A stretch of DNA of 64,000 nucleotides, taken from the NCBI GenBank assembly GCA_001548435.1, contig AP017308.1, positions 3,853,030 through 3,917,029 on the forward strand. Reading direction: 5' to 3'. The notes beneath the pieces were generated by a model that searched no databases, was not told the DNA's origin, and saw only the letters and a program-made list of their open reading frames with translations. The DNA is from Leptolyngbya sp. NIES-3755 (GTDB taxonomy: Bacteria > Cyanobacteriota > Cyanobacteriia > Leptolyngbyales > Leptolyngbyaceae). The translations under genes were made by a program, and so were the position numbers. Positions 35,771 to 43,890 of this stretch are shown here, one piece after another (positions within the stretch are counted from its first letter, which is position 1; every line of letters begins with the position of its first letter).

Positions 35771-35844
35771 AGTTATATCCTGTTCAATTCCTCTTCTAAG
35801 AAAAGAACAGTTCAATCGAATTTACATCGAACGAAAGAGAGAAA

Positions 35845-36102
35845 TTAGCTGTCTTCGGTGTCGATTCGATCGAGTAAGTTCTTTTTCGATTCTTTCAACT
35901 CATGCCACAGTGCTTTAATCTGGTTGTACGCTTCACCAGGCGGAATTTTTCCAGAGGTCTCTAATCCACATAGCAAAGAGACACGCTGAGCAAACTCCTG
36001 AAGATTCGCATTAAACGCTAAGTTTTCAGGGGTAAACTCACCTCGGTAGTGGGCGGTCGGGTAAAAGAATTCCTCTTTTTGTTGCTCTGGCATTTTGTCC
36101 AC
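35845..36102 (-). CDS. conserved cyanobacterial small protein (DUF7219-like)
   Basis: An 85-residue soluble protein with the conserved core 'GEFTPENLAFNANLQEFAQR' and 'EAYNQIKALWHELKESKKNL'. This pattern is widespread and nearly cyanobacteria-specific as I recall it; its function is unknown. The name DUF7219 is from memory and not checked. Confidence 0.7.
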   Translation of the reverse strand: MDKMPEQQKEEFFYPTAHYRGEFTPENLAFNANLQEFAQRVSLLCGLETSGKIPPGEAYNQIKALWHELKESKKNLLDRIDTEDS

Positions 36103-36176
36103 AGTTCTACCCTAATGTTTATGAATCGTATTCTTCATTGTATGTTGGCAGTTCTGTGCTGAAAAGCGAGATATGT

Positions 36177-36671
36177 CTATTCCTGTGTCGTAAGAATTAC
36201 TTTGAGTTGGTTCAGTGCTATCTCCACATTTCCCGCAAGACTGACTAACTCAGGATTGAGCGATCGAAGAAACTCTTGTGCTTCCCGATTCTCAGTCAAC
36301 AAAATCACATGCTTCTTCGCTTTAATCGCTAAGGCAATTTCTGAAACAGTTCCTGCTCCAATTCCGCAAGCCACGATCGCATGACTCGATAAGACGTTGA
36401 TATTGTTTCGAGCATTTCCCATATCCGTAATGATTGGAATGTCGATCGCTTCTGAAACTTCCGAATCGACGTGCGGCAGAATCCCGATCGTCATTCCCCC
36501 AACGCTTTTCGCGCCACGACTCACCGCATCCATTACGCCTACATTCCGCCCACCGCTCAAAACAATCCATCCCGCTTGAGCGATCCGCTGTCCCAACTCA
36601 TAAGCGGTCTGAATCTCTTGTGGAGTCGCCTGTTCTCCCACTCCCATGACTCCCACGATCGTTTTGGGCAT
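36177..36671 (-). CDS. TIGR00725-type Rossmann-fold (LOG-like) protein
   Basis: A 164-residue nucleotide-binding protein of the LOG/TIGR00725 family. Visible segments are 'GVMGVGEQATPQEIQTAYEL', 'WIVLSGGRNVGVMDAVSRGA' and 'GIGAGTVSEIALAIKAKKHV'. The family is related to cytokinin-activating phosphoribohydrolases (PGGxGTxxE), but the motif here is GAGTVSE, so that enzyme activity is not assured. Its start lies only 33 bp from the start of the divergent glycosyltransferase gene. Confidence 0.85.
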   Translation of the reverse strand: MPKTIVGVMGVGEQATPQEIQTAYELGQRIAQAGWIVLSGGRNVGVMDAVSRGAKSVGGMTIGILPHVDSEVSEAIDIPIITDMGNARNNINVLSSHAIVACGIGAGTVSEIALAIKAKKHVILLTENREAQEFLRSLNPELVSLAGNVEIALNQLKVILTTQE

Positions 36672-36704
36672 TTTGACATCAGAATCGAATTCTGCAATCT
36701 GGAT

Positions 36705-37646
36705 ATGAGTTTTTTACCATCCGTTTCGGTGATTGTGCCAATCTACAACGGTGAATCAGATTTACCCGCGCTGCTCGACTGCTTGAATGCCCAGACTTAT
36801 CCGAACTTTGAATGTGTTCTGGTCGATAACAATAGCAACGATCGCACTGCTGAATTATTACAAGCCGCAGCATCCGATCGAATTCGAGTCTTCAACCAAT
36901 CCCAAATTCAAAGTTCCTACGCCGCTCGAAATCTAGGCATTCAAAACGCGATCGGGGAAATTCTTGCTTTCACCGATGCGGATTGTCGCCCCGAACCGAA
37001 CTGGCTCACTGATCTGATTCAACCGTTTCTCGATCGAGCAGTCGGCTTAGTCGCAGGAGAAATCAAAGCGCTTCCCGGAAATAGCTTGCTCGAACAATAT
37101 GCCGATCGACAAGAAACCCTTTCTCAAAAACACACGCTAAATCATCCATTTTGCCCCTACGGTCAAACCGCAAATCTTGCCATTCGCCTAGAAGCCTTCA
37201 AACAAGTTGGCTTATTCCGTCCTTATCTCACCACAGGCGGCGATGCGGATATTTGCTGGAGAATCTTACGCGAAACCGCTTGGGAACTACGATTTGCTGA
37301 AACTGCGATCGTGCGTCACCGTCATCGAACCACGCTCCCCGAACTCCAGAGCCAATGGCGCAGATACGGACGTTCAAACCGCTATTTGCATGAACTCCAC
37401 GGAATCGATTTAATGCGCGAACCGAATTCCTCTGAATACCGCTACCGACTGATGCGCTGGATGGTTAAAGAATTACCGATCGCGTCTCTCAAACTACTGA
37501 CAGGAAAAGCGAATTTCGTTGATTTAATCCAAACCCCGATCGGGCTTTTCTGTCTCCAAGCGCGGGCAGAAGGACAACGAGAGGCAAAACTTTCAAATGA
37601 AGCGCGAACGATCGAGCCTCTACCAATTCCTACGGCTCAATCCTAA
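36705..37646 (+). CDS. family 2 glycosyltransferase
   Basis: A 313-residue GT-A fold enzyme. The opening is 'VSVIVPIYNGESDLPALLDC', followed by 'CVLVDNNSNDRT' and the metal-binding 'AFTDADCRPEPNWL' (DxD-like). The C-terminal half has 'GGDADICWR', equivalent to the catalytic ED region, and a basic tail. There are no membrane helices. It transfers a sugar from a nucleotide donor to an unknown acceptor, perhaps for a surface polysaccharide. The ATG at 36705 directly precedes the conserved sequence; a longer frame beginning at 36471 would overlap the divergent gene and is rejected. Confidence 0.92.
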   Translation: MSFLPSVSVIVPIYNGESDLPALLDCLNAQTYPNFECVLVDNNSNDRTAELLQAAASDRIRVFNQSQIQSSYAARNLGIQNAIGEILAFTDADCRPEPNWLTDLIQPFLDRAVGLVAGEIKALPGNSLLEQYADRQETLSQKHTLNHPFCPYGQTANLAIRLEAFKQVGLFRPYLTTGGDADICWRILRETAWELRFAETAIVRHRHRTTLPELQSQWRRYGRSNRYLHELHGIDLMREPNSSEYRYRLMRWMVKELPIASLKLLTGKANFVDLIQTPIGLFCLQARAEGQREAKLSNEARTIEPLPIPTAQS

Positions 37647-37695
37647 TGCGGCAAAATTCGCTAAATTTGAATACATGCGTTATTAGGATCGAATT

Positions 37696-38412
37696 ATGCC
37701 GGAGCAACTCCTATTAGTCGATGATGAACCTGGACTCCGGGAAGCAGTACAAGCCTATCTCGAAGACAGCGGTTACACCGTACACACTGCCACCAATGGG
37801 CGCGAAGGCTGGGAAGCATTACAGCGAATTCAACCGGATCTCGTCATCACCGACGTGATGATGCCTCAAGTGAACGGCTACGAATTCCTCAAACAACTTC
37901 GAGATGATGTGCGGTTCAAAACCTTGCCTGTAATTTTCTTAACCGCACGTGGAATGAAAAGCGATCGGATTCAAGGTTACGATGCGGGCTGTGATGCGTA
38001 CTTACCAAAACCGTTTGATCCCGATGAATTGGTTGCGATCGTCACTCGTTTACTTAGACAACGCGCAGATATCAAAGCCACCAGCACCGACGACAATGTA
38101 AATCTGGCAGATCTTTCCCGCCAAATTGCTGCCATTCAAGCCGAACTGAAAGGACGAGGCGCGATCATTCAAACGCCTGCCCCAATGAAGCTTGATTTCA
38201 CCCCTAGAGAGCAGAGTGTTCTAGATCTCGTGGTCGATGGCTTGATGAACAAAGAAATCGCCCGTCGGCTCGATACCAGTGTCCGCAACGTGGAAAAGTA
38301 CGTCAGTCGTCTCTTCAGCAAAACCGGAACCAACAGCCGTACAGAATTGGTCAGATTTGCGCTCGAACACGGACTTACGACTCCGAACCAGCAGCGTCAA
38401 ACTGGATCGTAA
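37696..38412 (+). CDS. rre1: NarL-family response regulator, Rre1/Ycf29 type
   Basis: A 238-residue response regulator. The receiver domain contains the phospho-acceptor Asp in 'DLVITDVMMPQVNGYEFL', acidic 'VDDEPGL' and Lys in 'YLPKPFDP'. The C-terminal LuxR-type helix-turn-helix is 'LTPREQSVLD-like FTPREQSVLDLVVDGLMN' and 'EIARRLDTSVRNVEKYVSRL'. The start 'MPEQLLLVDDEPGLREAVQA' matches the conserved Rre1/Ycf29 group found in nearly all cyanobacteria and red-algal plastids, which works with Hik2 or Hik34 in heat, salt and redox responses. It overlaps the convergent histidine-kinase gene by 38 bp. Confidence 0.85.
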   Translation: MPEQLLLVDDEPGLREAVQAYLEDSGYTVHTATNGREGWEALQRIQPDLVITDVMMPQVNGYEFLKQLRDDVRFKTLPVIFLTARGMKSDRIQGYDAGCDAYLPKPFDPDELVAIVTRLLRQRADIKATSTDDNVNLADLSRQIAAIQAELKGRGAIIQTPAPMKLDFTPREQSVLDLVVDGLMNKEIARRLDTSVRNVEKYVSRLFSKTGTNSRTELVRFALEHGLTTPNQQRQTGS

Positions 38413-39220
38413 GGGCAGTTCTGGGAGTTCGATCGACTCTCAGACTTGCATCTAATTGCTGTACGAGGGAATTGATAATCTGAAATCCCAATGTTTGCGG
38501 TGTGTTCAAGTCAAAGTTCGCAGGAAACCGATTTCCGGTATCACTCACTGTCAGAGTGACCTGCGAATTTTCAACCCGTAACAAGACTGCGATTTCGCCC
38601 CCTCGATTCACCAGACCATGCCGCAACGCATTCGAGATCAACTCATTCAGAATCAATCCCACTGGAACCACTCGATTAGAGGACAGTTCAATCTCGCCGC
38701 TGATCGCCGTTCTCAGTGTGATCTGATTCGACTCGATCGCATAAGTTTGTACCAGCATCGGAACCAAACTTTGAACATATTCACCTAAGCGAATCGTACT
38801 GTTATTGCCCGCTTGCGAGAGTCGATCGTGAACCAGTGAAATCGAACTAATTCGACTCTGATTGCTGCGTAACAGGGCTTGAACGTTCTCATCCTGCGTT
38901 CTCATCACCTGCAAATCGAGCAAACTCGTCACCACCTGCAAATTATTCTTAATCCGGTGATGAATCTCACGCAGAAGAATTTCTTTCTCGCGCACCGAAG
39001 TTCGTAACTGCTCGATCGTCGAACTCGATTCTGCCTGCTGAATCACGGTTCGTGCCGTCTGCAAAACCTCGATCGCGGACTGTAACTCTTGCTGAATCTC
39101 AACTGGGATAGGGGAACTCACGGTAGACTGAGCCAAGAGGCGATCGCGAATTGAAGCAAGACGCTGCCGAATCGCTTCCACCTGCTGGGCAAACCCGCCA
39201 TTATTCGTACTAGAAATCAT
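38375..39220 (-). CDS. soluble histidine kinase, HisKA_2 type
   Basis: A 281-residue kinase. The dimerisation/phosphoacceptor part is 'EKEILLREIHHRIKNNLQVV' (His near residue 91), typical of the HisKA_2 group. The ATPase part has 'LILNELISNALRHGLV' (N box) and 'VSDTGNRFP' (G1). Residues 1-80 form a coiled coil; no PAS, GAF or membrane domain is present, so signal input must come through a partner. Its 3' end overlaps the Rre1-type gene by 38 bp on the opposite strand. HisKA_2 kinases usually serve unusual response regulators; whether it acts on Rre1 is open. Confidence 0.9.
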   Translation of the reverse strand: MISSTNNGGFAQQVEAIRQRLASIRDRLLAQSTVSSPIPVEIQQELQSAIEVLQTARTVIQQAESSSTIEQLRTSVREKEILLREIHHRIKNNLQVVTSLLDLQVMRTQDENVQALLRSNQSRISSISLVHDRLSQAGNNSTIRLGEYVQSLVPMLVQTYAIESNQITLRTAISGEIELSSNRVVPVGLILNELISNALRHGLVNRGGEIAVLLRVENSQVTLTVSDTGNRFPANFDLNTPQTLGFQIINSLVQQLDASLRVDRTPRTALTIQFDAAGSES

Positions 39221-39582
39221 GTTTTCAGGAACTCAACCAAAATCAGCCGATATGCCGCTGCGAGGACGATTGAGAGAGGGCGATATCAATTCGTCCTACA
39301 GAGTGCTCCAAAACATGTCCGCCTAAAATTACAACTGACACAGGAACACGACTACGGGCGGGAACTCACTTGAAGAAAATGCGACTAGGGGGGATTGGTT
39401 ATATACCCTATCATCGAATGCGATGCCGCACAAATCGCAGATGTGCCACTTTTGCTCATGTGACTGATGAATGACATCAGGTATACTCAATACCCTGAGT
39501 GTTTAATACTGAAACGATTTTTTAAGCAGTGCATTACATTAGATGTAGTCCCGTGACATGGCAGTGAAGTTTGAGGCGATTT
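39221..39582. other. intergenic region between divergent histidine kinase and PHP genes
   Basis: About 360 bp without a credible gene. A -10-like TATACT lies at 39482-39487 on the plus strand, followed by a short A/T-rich stretch ending in six T at about 39520. Nothing stronger was found. Confidence 0.4.
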
Positions 39583-40281
39583 ATGACTGCTCATCTTGCT
39601 TCGAGTTCGACAACGACCCCCCAAGCCGCGCAGGATGCGGTAGCGCTACGACAGGTTTTTGCATCGCTGACGGCTGAAAGTTGCCCGCTCACCTACAATT
39701 TCCACATGCACACGACGCATTCGGATGGGCAGCTACACCCCGAAGCGTTAGCCCAACAAGCGATCGATCTTTCACTGAAAGGATTTGCGATTACGGATCA
39801 CCATCAGATCAGCGGATACCAGATGGCACAGCGCTATATGGAGGCGTTTCGGGATTGCCCTGAAGTCCCCCATTTGTGGACGGGCACTGAAATTACGTCC
39901 CGCTTGCTTGAAACTGAGGTACATATTCTTGGATTCGCGTTTGATCCAAATCACGGGGCGATCGCGTCTTATCTCCAAGGGTCTGCGCCTCAAGGCGATC
40001 GCGCTCAAGCAGCACGAGTGATCAGTGCGATTCAACAAGCAGGCGGAATTGCGGTGTTGGCACATCCAGCCCGATATCGTCGATCGGTGGATGAATTAAT
40101 TCCAGCAGCGGCAATGGTGGGAATTGATGGAGTGGAAACGTTTTACGCCTACAACAATCCGAAACCGTGGATGCCGAGTCCGAAAGAGACAGCGCGGGTG
40201 ACGGAGTTGCAAGCTACGTTTGGATTGCTCAGTTCTTGTGGAACCGATACGCATGGAATGAGCCTGTTACAGCGGCTCTGA
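39583..40281 (+). CDS. PHP domain phosphoesterase
   Basis: A 232-residue PHP (polymerase and histidinol phosphatase) domain protein. The metal-binding motifs are 'NFHMHTTHSDGQ', 'AITDHHQISGY', 'AVLAHPARYRR' and, at the end, 'SSCGTDTHGMS'. It is therefore likely an active metal-dependent phosphatase or nuclease acting on small nucleotides or phosphoesters. The ATG at 39583 has GAGG 8 bases upstream; a TTG at 39571 is in frame. The stop region overlaps the convergent YdeI-type gene by 15 bp. Confidence 0.88.
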   Translation: MTAHLASSSTTTPQAAQDAVALRQVFASLTAESCPLTYNFHMHTTHSDGQLHPEALAQQAIDLSLKGFAITDHHQISGYQMAQRYMEAFRDCPEVPHLWTGTEITSRLLETEVHILGFAFDPNHGAIASYLQGSAPQGDRAQAARVISAIQQAGGIAVLAHPARYRRSVDELIPAAAMVGIDGVETFYAYNNPKPWMPSPKETARVTELQATFGLLSSCGTDTHGMSLLQRL

Positions 40282-40869
40282 AGATACTCGATCGAGCGGC
40301 GATCTATTCTCGACTACAGCCATTACCGTTTTTTCAATTCGGTTCTGTCGAGTTTCAGATCGTTTCGCGCTCTCGATCCAATAGAGAATTACTTTCTTCG
40401 TCGAATTGCTAAACATCTCGAAATTTTGTTGTGCGATCGCGTTCTTTTCCAAGGCTCTAATCAAATCCGGCGGCATGACCAAAGCCTCGATCGCATCCAG
40501 AGAAGTCCAAGATCCGTCGAGTTTTGCCGTCTCAATTTTTCTGATCCCCGCTTCGGTCATTAACCCTTCAGCAATCAATTCTTCAATGTATTGCTTATTG
40601 AGCTTTGACCAAACACTCTTCGGTTTTCGGGGCGTAAAAATCTGCATATAGCGATCGTCATCCAACGATTTTACTTTGCTGTCAATCCATCCAAAACAGA
40701 GCGCTTCTTTCACCGCTTCACTATATTGAACACTCGGCTTTCCGCTTTTCACTTTGTAGTAGATCAGCCAAATCCCGTTAATAATTTCGTAATTTTGTTC
40801 GAGCCAATTTCGCCAAGCGGCTCTGTCGATCGCTTCAATTTTGTCTAATTGATCTTCAAACTTAGGCAT
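40267..40869 (-). CDS. YdeI/OmpD-associated family protein
   Basis: A 200-residue cytosolic protein. Recognisable YdeI-family segments are 'WRNWLEQNYEIINGIWLIYY', 'YSEAVKEALCFGWIDSKVK', 'YMQIFTPRKPKSVWSKLN' and 'ILYWIESAKRSETRQNRIEK'. The family is widespread and has been linked to resistance against cationic antimicrobial peptides in enterobacteria; its activity is unknown. It is divergent from ntcA. Confidence 0.88.
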   Translation of the reverse strand: MPKFEDQLDKIEAIDRAAWRNWLEQNYEIINGIWLIYYKVKSGKPSVQYSEAVKEALCFGWIDSKVKSLDDDRYMQIFTPRKPKSVWSKLNKQYIEELIAEGLMTEAGIRKIETAKLDGSWTSLDAIEALVMPPDLIRALEKNAIAQQNFEMFSNSTKKVILYWIESAKRSETRQNRIEKTVMAVVENRSPLDRVSSEPL

Positions 40870-41056
40870 AGTCGAAAGACAATTCTTTTTTCAAATTATT
40901 AACATTTCCTTAACACTTCCCCCCGAATCCTGGTTGTTTTCACGGTATGATGTGTGGAAATTATTGAGAATCCTAAAAAAGAGATCCCAATAATACTGAA
41001 AAAAACCTGTCTGAACTCAAGAATTTTACGGAGATTTTCAGAATTAAGGCAAGAAT

Positions 41057-41070
41057 GTAGCGCAGCGTAC
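41057..41070 (+). promoter_or_regulatory. NtcA-binding site (GTA-N8-TAC) upstream of ntcA
   Basis: GTAGCGCAGCGTAC matches the NtcA consensus GTA-N8-TAC exactly, 119 bp before the ntcA start. A weak -10-like TTTAGT lies 22 bases downstream (41093-41098), the spacing of NtcA-activated class II promoters. A separate TATGAT at 40945-40950 may serve constitutive transcription. Positive autoregulation of ntcA is known in several cyanobacteria. Confidence 0.75.
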
Positions 41071-41188
41071 AAAAATCATTTGATGACTCAGTTTTAGTGG
41101 TCTAAAGTCATCGATTGTTCACAAAGTGTACATCGCGTCACTGACTCGGTAAACTGCTCCAGTTTCACTCGATACGATAAGGAAAGAA

Positions 41189-41860
41189 ATGGTAGTGACC
41201 AAGGATAGACCGCTCGCAACAATGTTTCGTCAGATCGGAGGAGGCGCGTATCCTCCCGTTATTGAGACGTTTGAACGCGGTAAAACAATCTTTTTTCCGG
41301 GTGATCCAGCCGAACGAGTCTATTTCCTGGTGAAAGGAGCCGTCAAACTCTCACGAGTGTACGAAGCAGGGGAAGAAATCACCGTTGCACTGTTAAGAGA
41401 AAATAGCGTATTCGGCGTGTTATCACTGATTACCGGACAACGTGCCGATCGCTTTTATCACGCAGTCGCATTCACCCCAGTCGAATTGCTTTCAATCCCG
41501 ATCGAACAAGTCGAAAAAGCCCTGAAAGAAAATCCGGAACTTTCAATGTTGATGCTGAAAGGCTTATCGTCGCGGATTCTTCAAACCGAGATGATGATTG
41601 AAACCCTGGCGCACCGGGATATGGGATCACGCTTAGTGAGTTTTCTCTTGATTCTCTGTCGCGATTTTGGTGTGCCTTCGCAAGAGGGGATCATGATTGA
41701 TCTCAAACTGTCGCATCAAGCGATCGCAGAAGCCATTGGATCAACTCGCGTCACCGTGACCCGATTACTCGGTGATTTGCGTCAGGACAAAATGATCTCG
41801 ATTCATAAGAAAAAAATCACCGTTCACAATCCTGTAACGCTGAGTCAACAATTCACCTAA
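41189..41860 (+). CDS. ntcA: NtcA, global nitrogen regulator (CRP family)
   Basis: A 223-residue CRP-family activator. The effector domain (residues 20-130) contains '[20 protein letters not shown]' and '[20 protein letters not shown]'. The C-terminal DNA-binding helix is the hallmark '[20 protein letters not shown]' of NtcA, identical or nearly so in all cyanobacteria. NtcA binds GTA-N8-TAC, senses 2-oxoglutarate and works with PipX to activate nitrogen-assimilation genes. A perfect site lies upstream of the gene itself. The start fits the normal family length. Confidence 0.98.
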   Translation: MVVTKDRPLATMFRQIGGGAYPPVIETFERGKTIFFPGDPAERVYFLVKGAVKLSRVYEAGEEITVALLRENSVFGVLSLITGQRADRFYHAVAFTPVELLSIPIEQVEKALKENPELSMLMLKGLSSRILQTEMMIETLAHRDMGSRLVSFLLILCRDFGVPSQEGIMIDLKLSHQAIAEAIGSTRVTVTRLLGDLRQDKMISIHKKKITVHNPVTLSQQFT

Positions 41861-41979
41861 TTGGCTTAGAATTCTTTCGTTGCAGACACGCCCGAAGTTT
41901 AGAACGAACAGGCATAATGAAAGGCGGGTCTGGAATTCGCCTTCAACCTGTTCGGGCTGGATTGGGTCTTGGGAGTTAT

Positions 41980-43374
41980 ATGTCCGATGTCGGGCTGATT
42001 CTAATTTTGGTGGTGTTGGTGTTGGGAGGAGCGATCGCGACAATCGGTGATCGTTTGGGGACTCGTGTGGGAAAAGCCCGCCTGAGTTTGTTCAATCTCC
42101 GTCCTAAGCAAACCGCTGTCGTGGTTACGATTTTGACTGGCACGTTGATCTCAGCTTCGACGCTGGGGATTTTGCTGCTGGCGAGTAAGACGTTTCGGGA
42201 AATGTTACTCAATTTTGGGCGGATTCAATCAGAACTCCGCGATCGAGGACGCGATCTCGAAAAAGTATCCGCTGATTTGCAAGCGACCGATGCTCAAAAA
42301 GCGCAGGTTGAGAAGCAATTGGCAGAAGCGCGATCGGAACGTGCTCAAGTCGAAGAACAGTTGAAACGAATTAACGCCAATCTGCAAACTTCGATCGAGC
42401 GTCAACGAGAGACGAATGCTCAACTCCGAACCACAGAAGCGCAACGAGATGCGACTCGTCAACAATTGGTCGCGGTCTCTGAGCAAGCTTTAACGTTACG
42501 AACCGGAATCGAGCAACTGCAAGCCGAACAGCAAAAATTAATCGAGCAGCGGGATCAAGTCAAAGCTCAAATTGCCGAGCGAGATGAAGAAATTGCCGAA
42601 CGCACGAGAGTGATTGAACAGCGCGATCGAGAAATTAGCGATCGGGATGGCGTGATTGCGAAACGCGGTGCAGAGTTAAAAGCATTAGAATCCCGGCAAG
42701 CCGTCCTGACTGAAACGCTAGAACGATTTGAGCGAGATGTTCGACTGATCCGGAGCGGCGATTTAGCCCTTTATCGAACTCAAGTCCTCTCTTCGGGTGT
42801 TGTCCGAGTCGTGGAGCCTAGAGGCGCAAGAGCCGCAGTCGATCAATTATTGCAATATGCGAATCAGTCCGCGATTCAAGCGCTTCAACTTGGGCGTAAT
42901 GACCAATTGATCCAAATTCCAACGGCGGAAGTGGAATCTTTAATCCGCGAAATTAGTGACGGTCAGGATTACCTAGTCCGGGTACAAGCTCGTGCAAACT
43001 ACGTCAAAGGCGAAAATCGAGGAGTATCCGTCTACATGACTGTGGTTCCGAATCGAATTGTATTTCTGGCAGGAGATACGATCGCAACTCAAACGATCGA
43101 TCCCTCTAAACTGTCGCCACAAGATTTCCAGAAGTCGATTCAAGATCTGTTTGCGGCTTCTAATTCTCGTGCTCGTGTGGCGGGTGTGCTGAATGACAAT
43201 ATCGAAATCGAGAAACTGTTGACCCTTGGATCATTCATTGAGCAGTTGCGCCGTTTTCCAACTCCGGTTGAACTGAGAGCAGTCGCATCACAAAATACTT
43301 ACACGTCAGGACCGCTCAAAATAGAATTAGTGGCGGTTCAGAATGGTCAAGTGATACTAAGAGCATCGGGTTAA
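41980..43374 (+). CDS. DUF3084 membrane-anchored coiled-coil protein
   Basis: A 464-residue protein. Two N-terminal hydrophobic helices ('LILILVVLVLGGAIATIG' and 'VVTILTGTLISASTLGILLL') flank the cytosolic 'GDRLGTRVGKARLSLFNLRP' loop that characterises DUF3084. Residues 85-260 form a long coiled coil rich in Glu, Arg and Gln with repeated 'EQRDREISDRDG' units. The C-terminal 170 residues are a globular domain. The ATG at 41980 has GGGAG 5 bases upstream; an earlier start at 41917 is less likely. Its neighbour is a YqgF-type nuclease gene, an arrangement I recall as common in cyanobacteria. Function unknown. Confidence 0.85.
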   Translation: MSDVGLILILVVLVLGGAIATIGDRLGTRVGKARLSLFNLRPKQTAVVVTILTGTLISASTLGILLLASKTFREMLLNFGRIQSELRDRGRDLEKVSADLQATDAQKAQVEKQLAEARSERAQVEEQLKRINANLQTSIERQRETNAQLRTTEAQRDATRQQLVAVSEQALTLRTGIEQLQAEQQKLIEQRDQVKAQIAERDEEIAERTRVIEQRDREISDRDGVIAKRGAELKALESRQAVLTETLERFERDVRLIRSGDLALYRTQVLSSGVVRVVEPRGARAAVDQLLQYANQSAIQALQLGRNDQLIQIPTAEVESLIREISDGQDYLVRVQARANYVKGENRGVSVYMTVVPNRIVFLAGDTIATQTIDPSKLSPQDFQKSIQDLFAASNSRARVAGVLNDNIEIEKLLTLGSFIEQLRRFPTPVELRAVASQNTYTSGPLKIELVAVQNGQVILRASG

Positions 43375-43401
43375 CCATTTTTTGGGGAGTAGAGGCATAT
43401 C

Positions 43402-43815
43402 ATGGCGGAACAGCCCGTGATTTTAGGGTTCGATCCAGGGCGGCAAAAATGCGGTCTAGCAGTCATGGGAGTCGATCGACGAGTCTACTATCACGAGGTG
43501 ATTAGTGCAGAGACGGCGATCGCTTCGATTCAATCTTTGCGCGATCGCTTTCCGGTTTCGCTCTTAGTGATGGGCGATCAAACTTCCTCAAAGGAATGGA
43601 AACGACGATTAGAAGAGGAATTGACAGATTTGCGAGTTGTCACAGTCGATGAGCGCAATAGTTCACTAGAGGCACGCGATCGATTTTGGCTAATGTATCC
43701 GCCCAAAGGATTAAACAAACTGATTCCTGAAGGAATGCGAACGCCGCCGAGACCGATCGATGATATTGTGGCGATTTTGTTAATCGAACGATACTTAGAA
43801 CGTTTGGTGAGTTAA
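43402..43815 (+). CDS. YqgF/RuvX-like RNase H-fold protein
   Basis: A 137-residue protein with a RuvC-like RNase H fold: 'ILGFDPGRQKCGLAVMG' (first Asp), 'VSLLVMGDQTSS', 'RVVTVDERNSSLEARDRFW' (acidic pair) and 'PIDDIVAILLIERYL' (last Asp). These match the YqgF family (pre-16S rRNA maturation or Holliday-junction-like nucleases), but the protein is a divergent cyanobacterial type distinct from canonical RuvX. It starts 27 bp after the DUF3084 gene with GGGGAG upstream, so the two form an operon. Confidence 0.85.
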   Translation: MAEQPVILGFDPGRQKCGLAVMGVDRRVYYHEVISAETAIASIQSLRDRFPVSLLVMGDQTSSKEWKRRLEEELTDLRVVTVDERNSSLEARDRFWLMYPPKGLNKLIPEGMRTPPRPIDDIVAILLIERYLERLVS

Positions 43816-43890
43816 GTTTCTCTATCAATTCGCCTCGATCGGAACAATCCTAGTTTTAGGATAGAGTTCGCGAATTCAGTCGAGGCGAAC

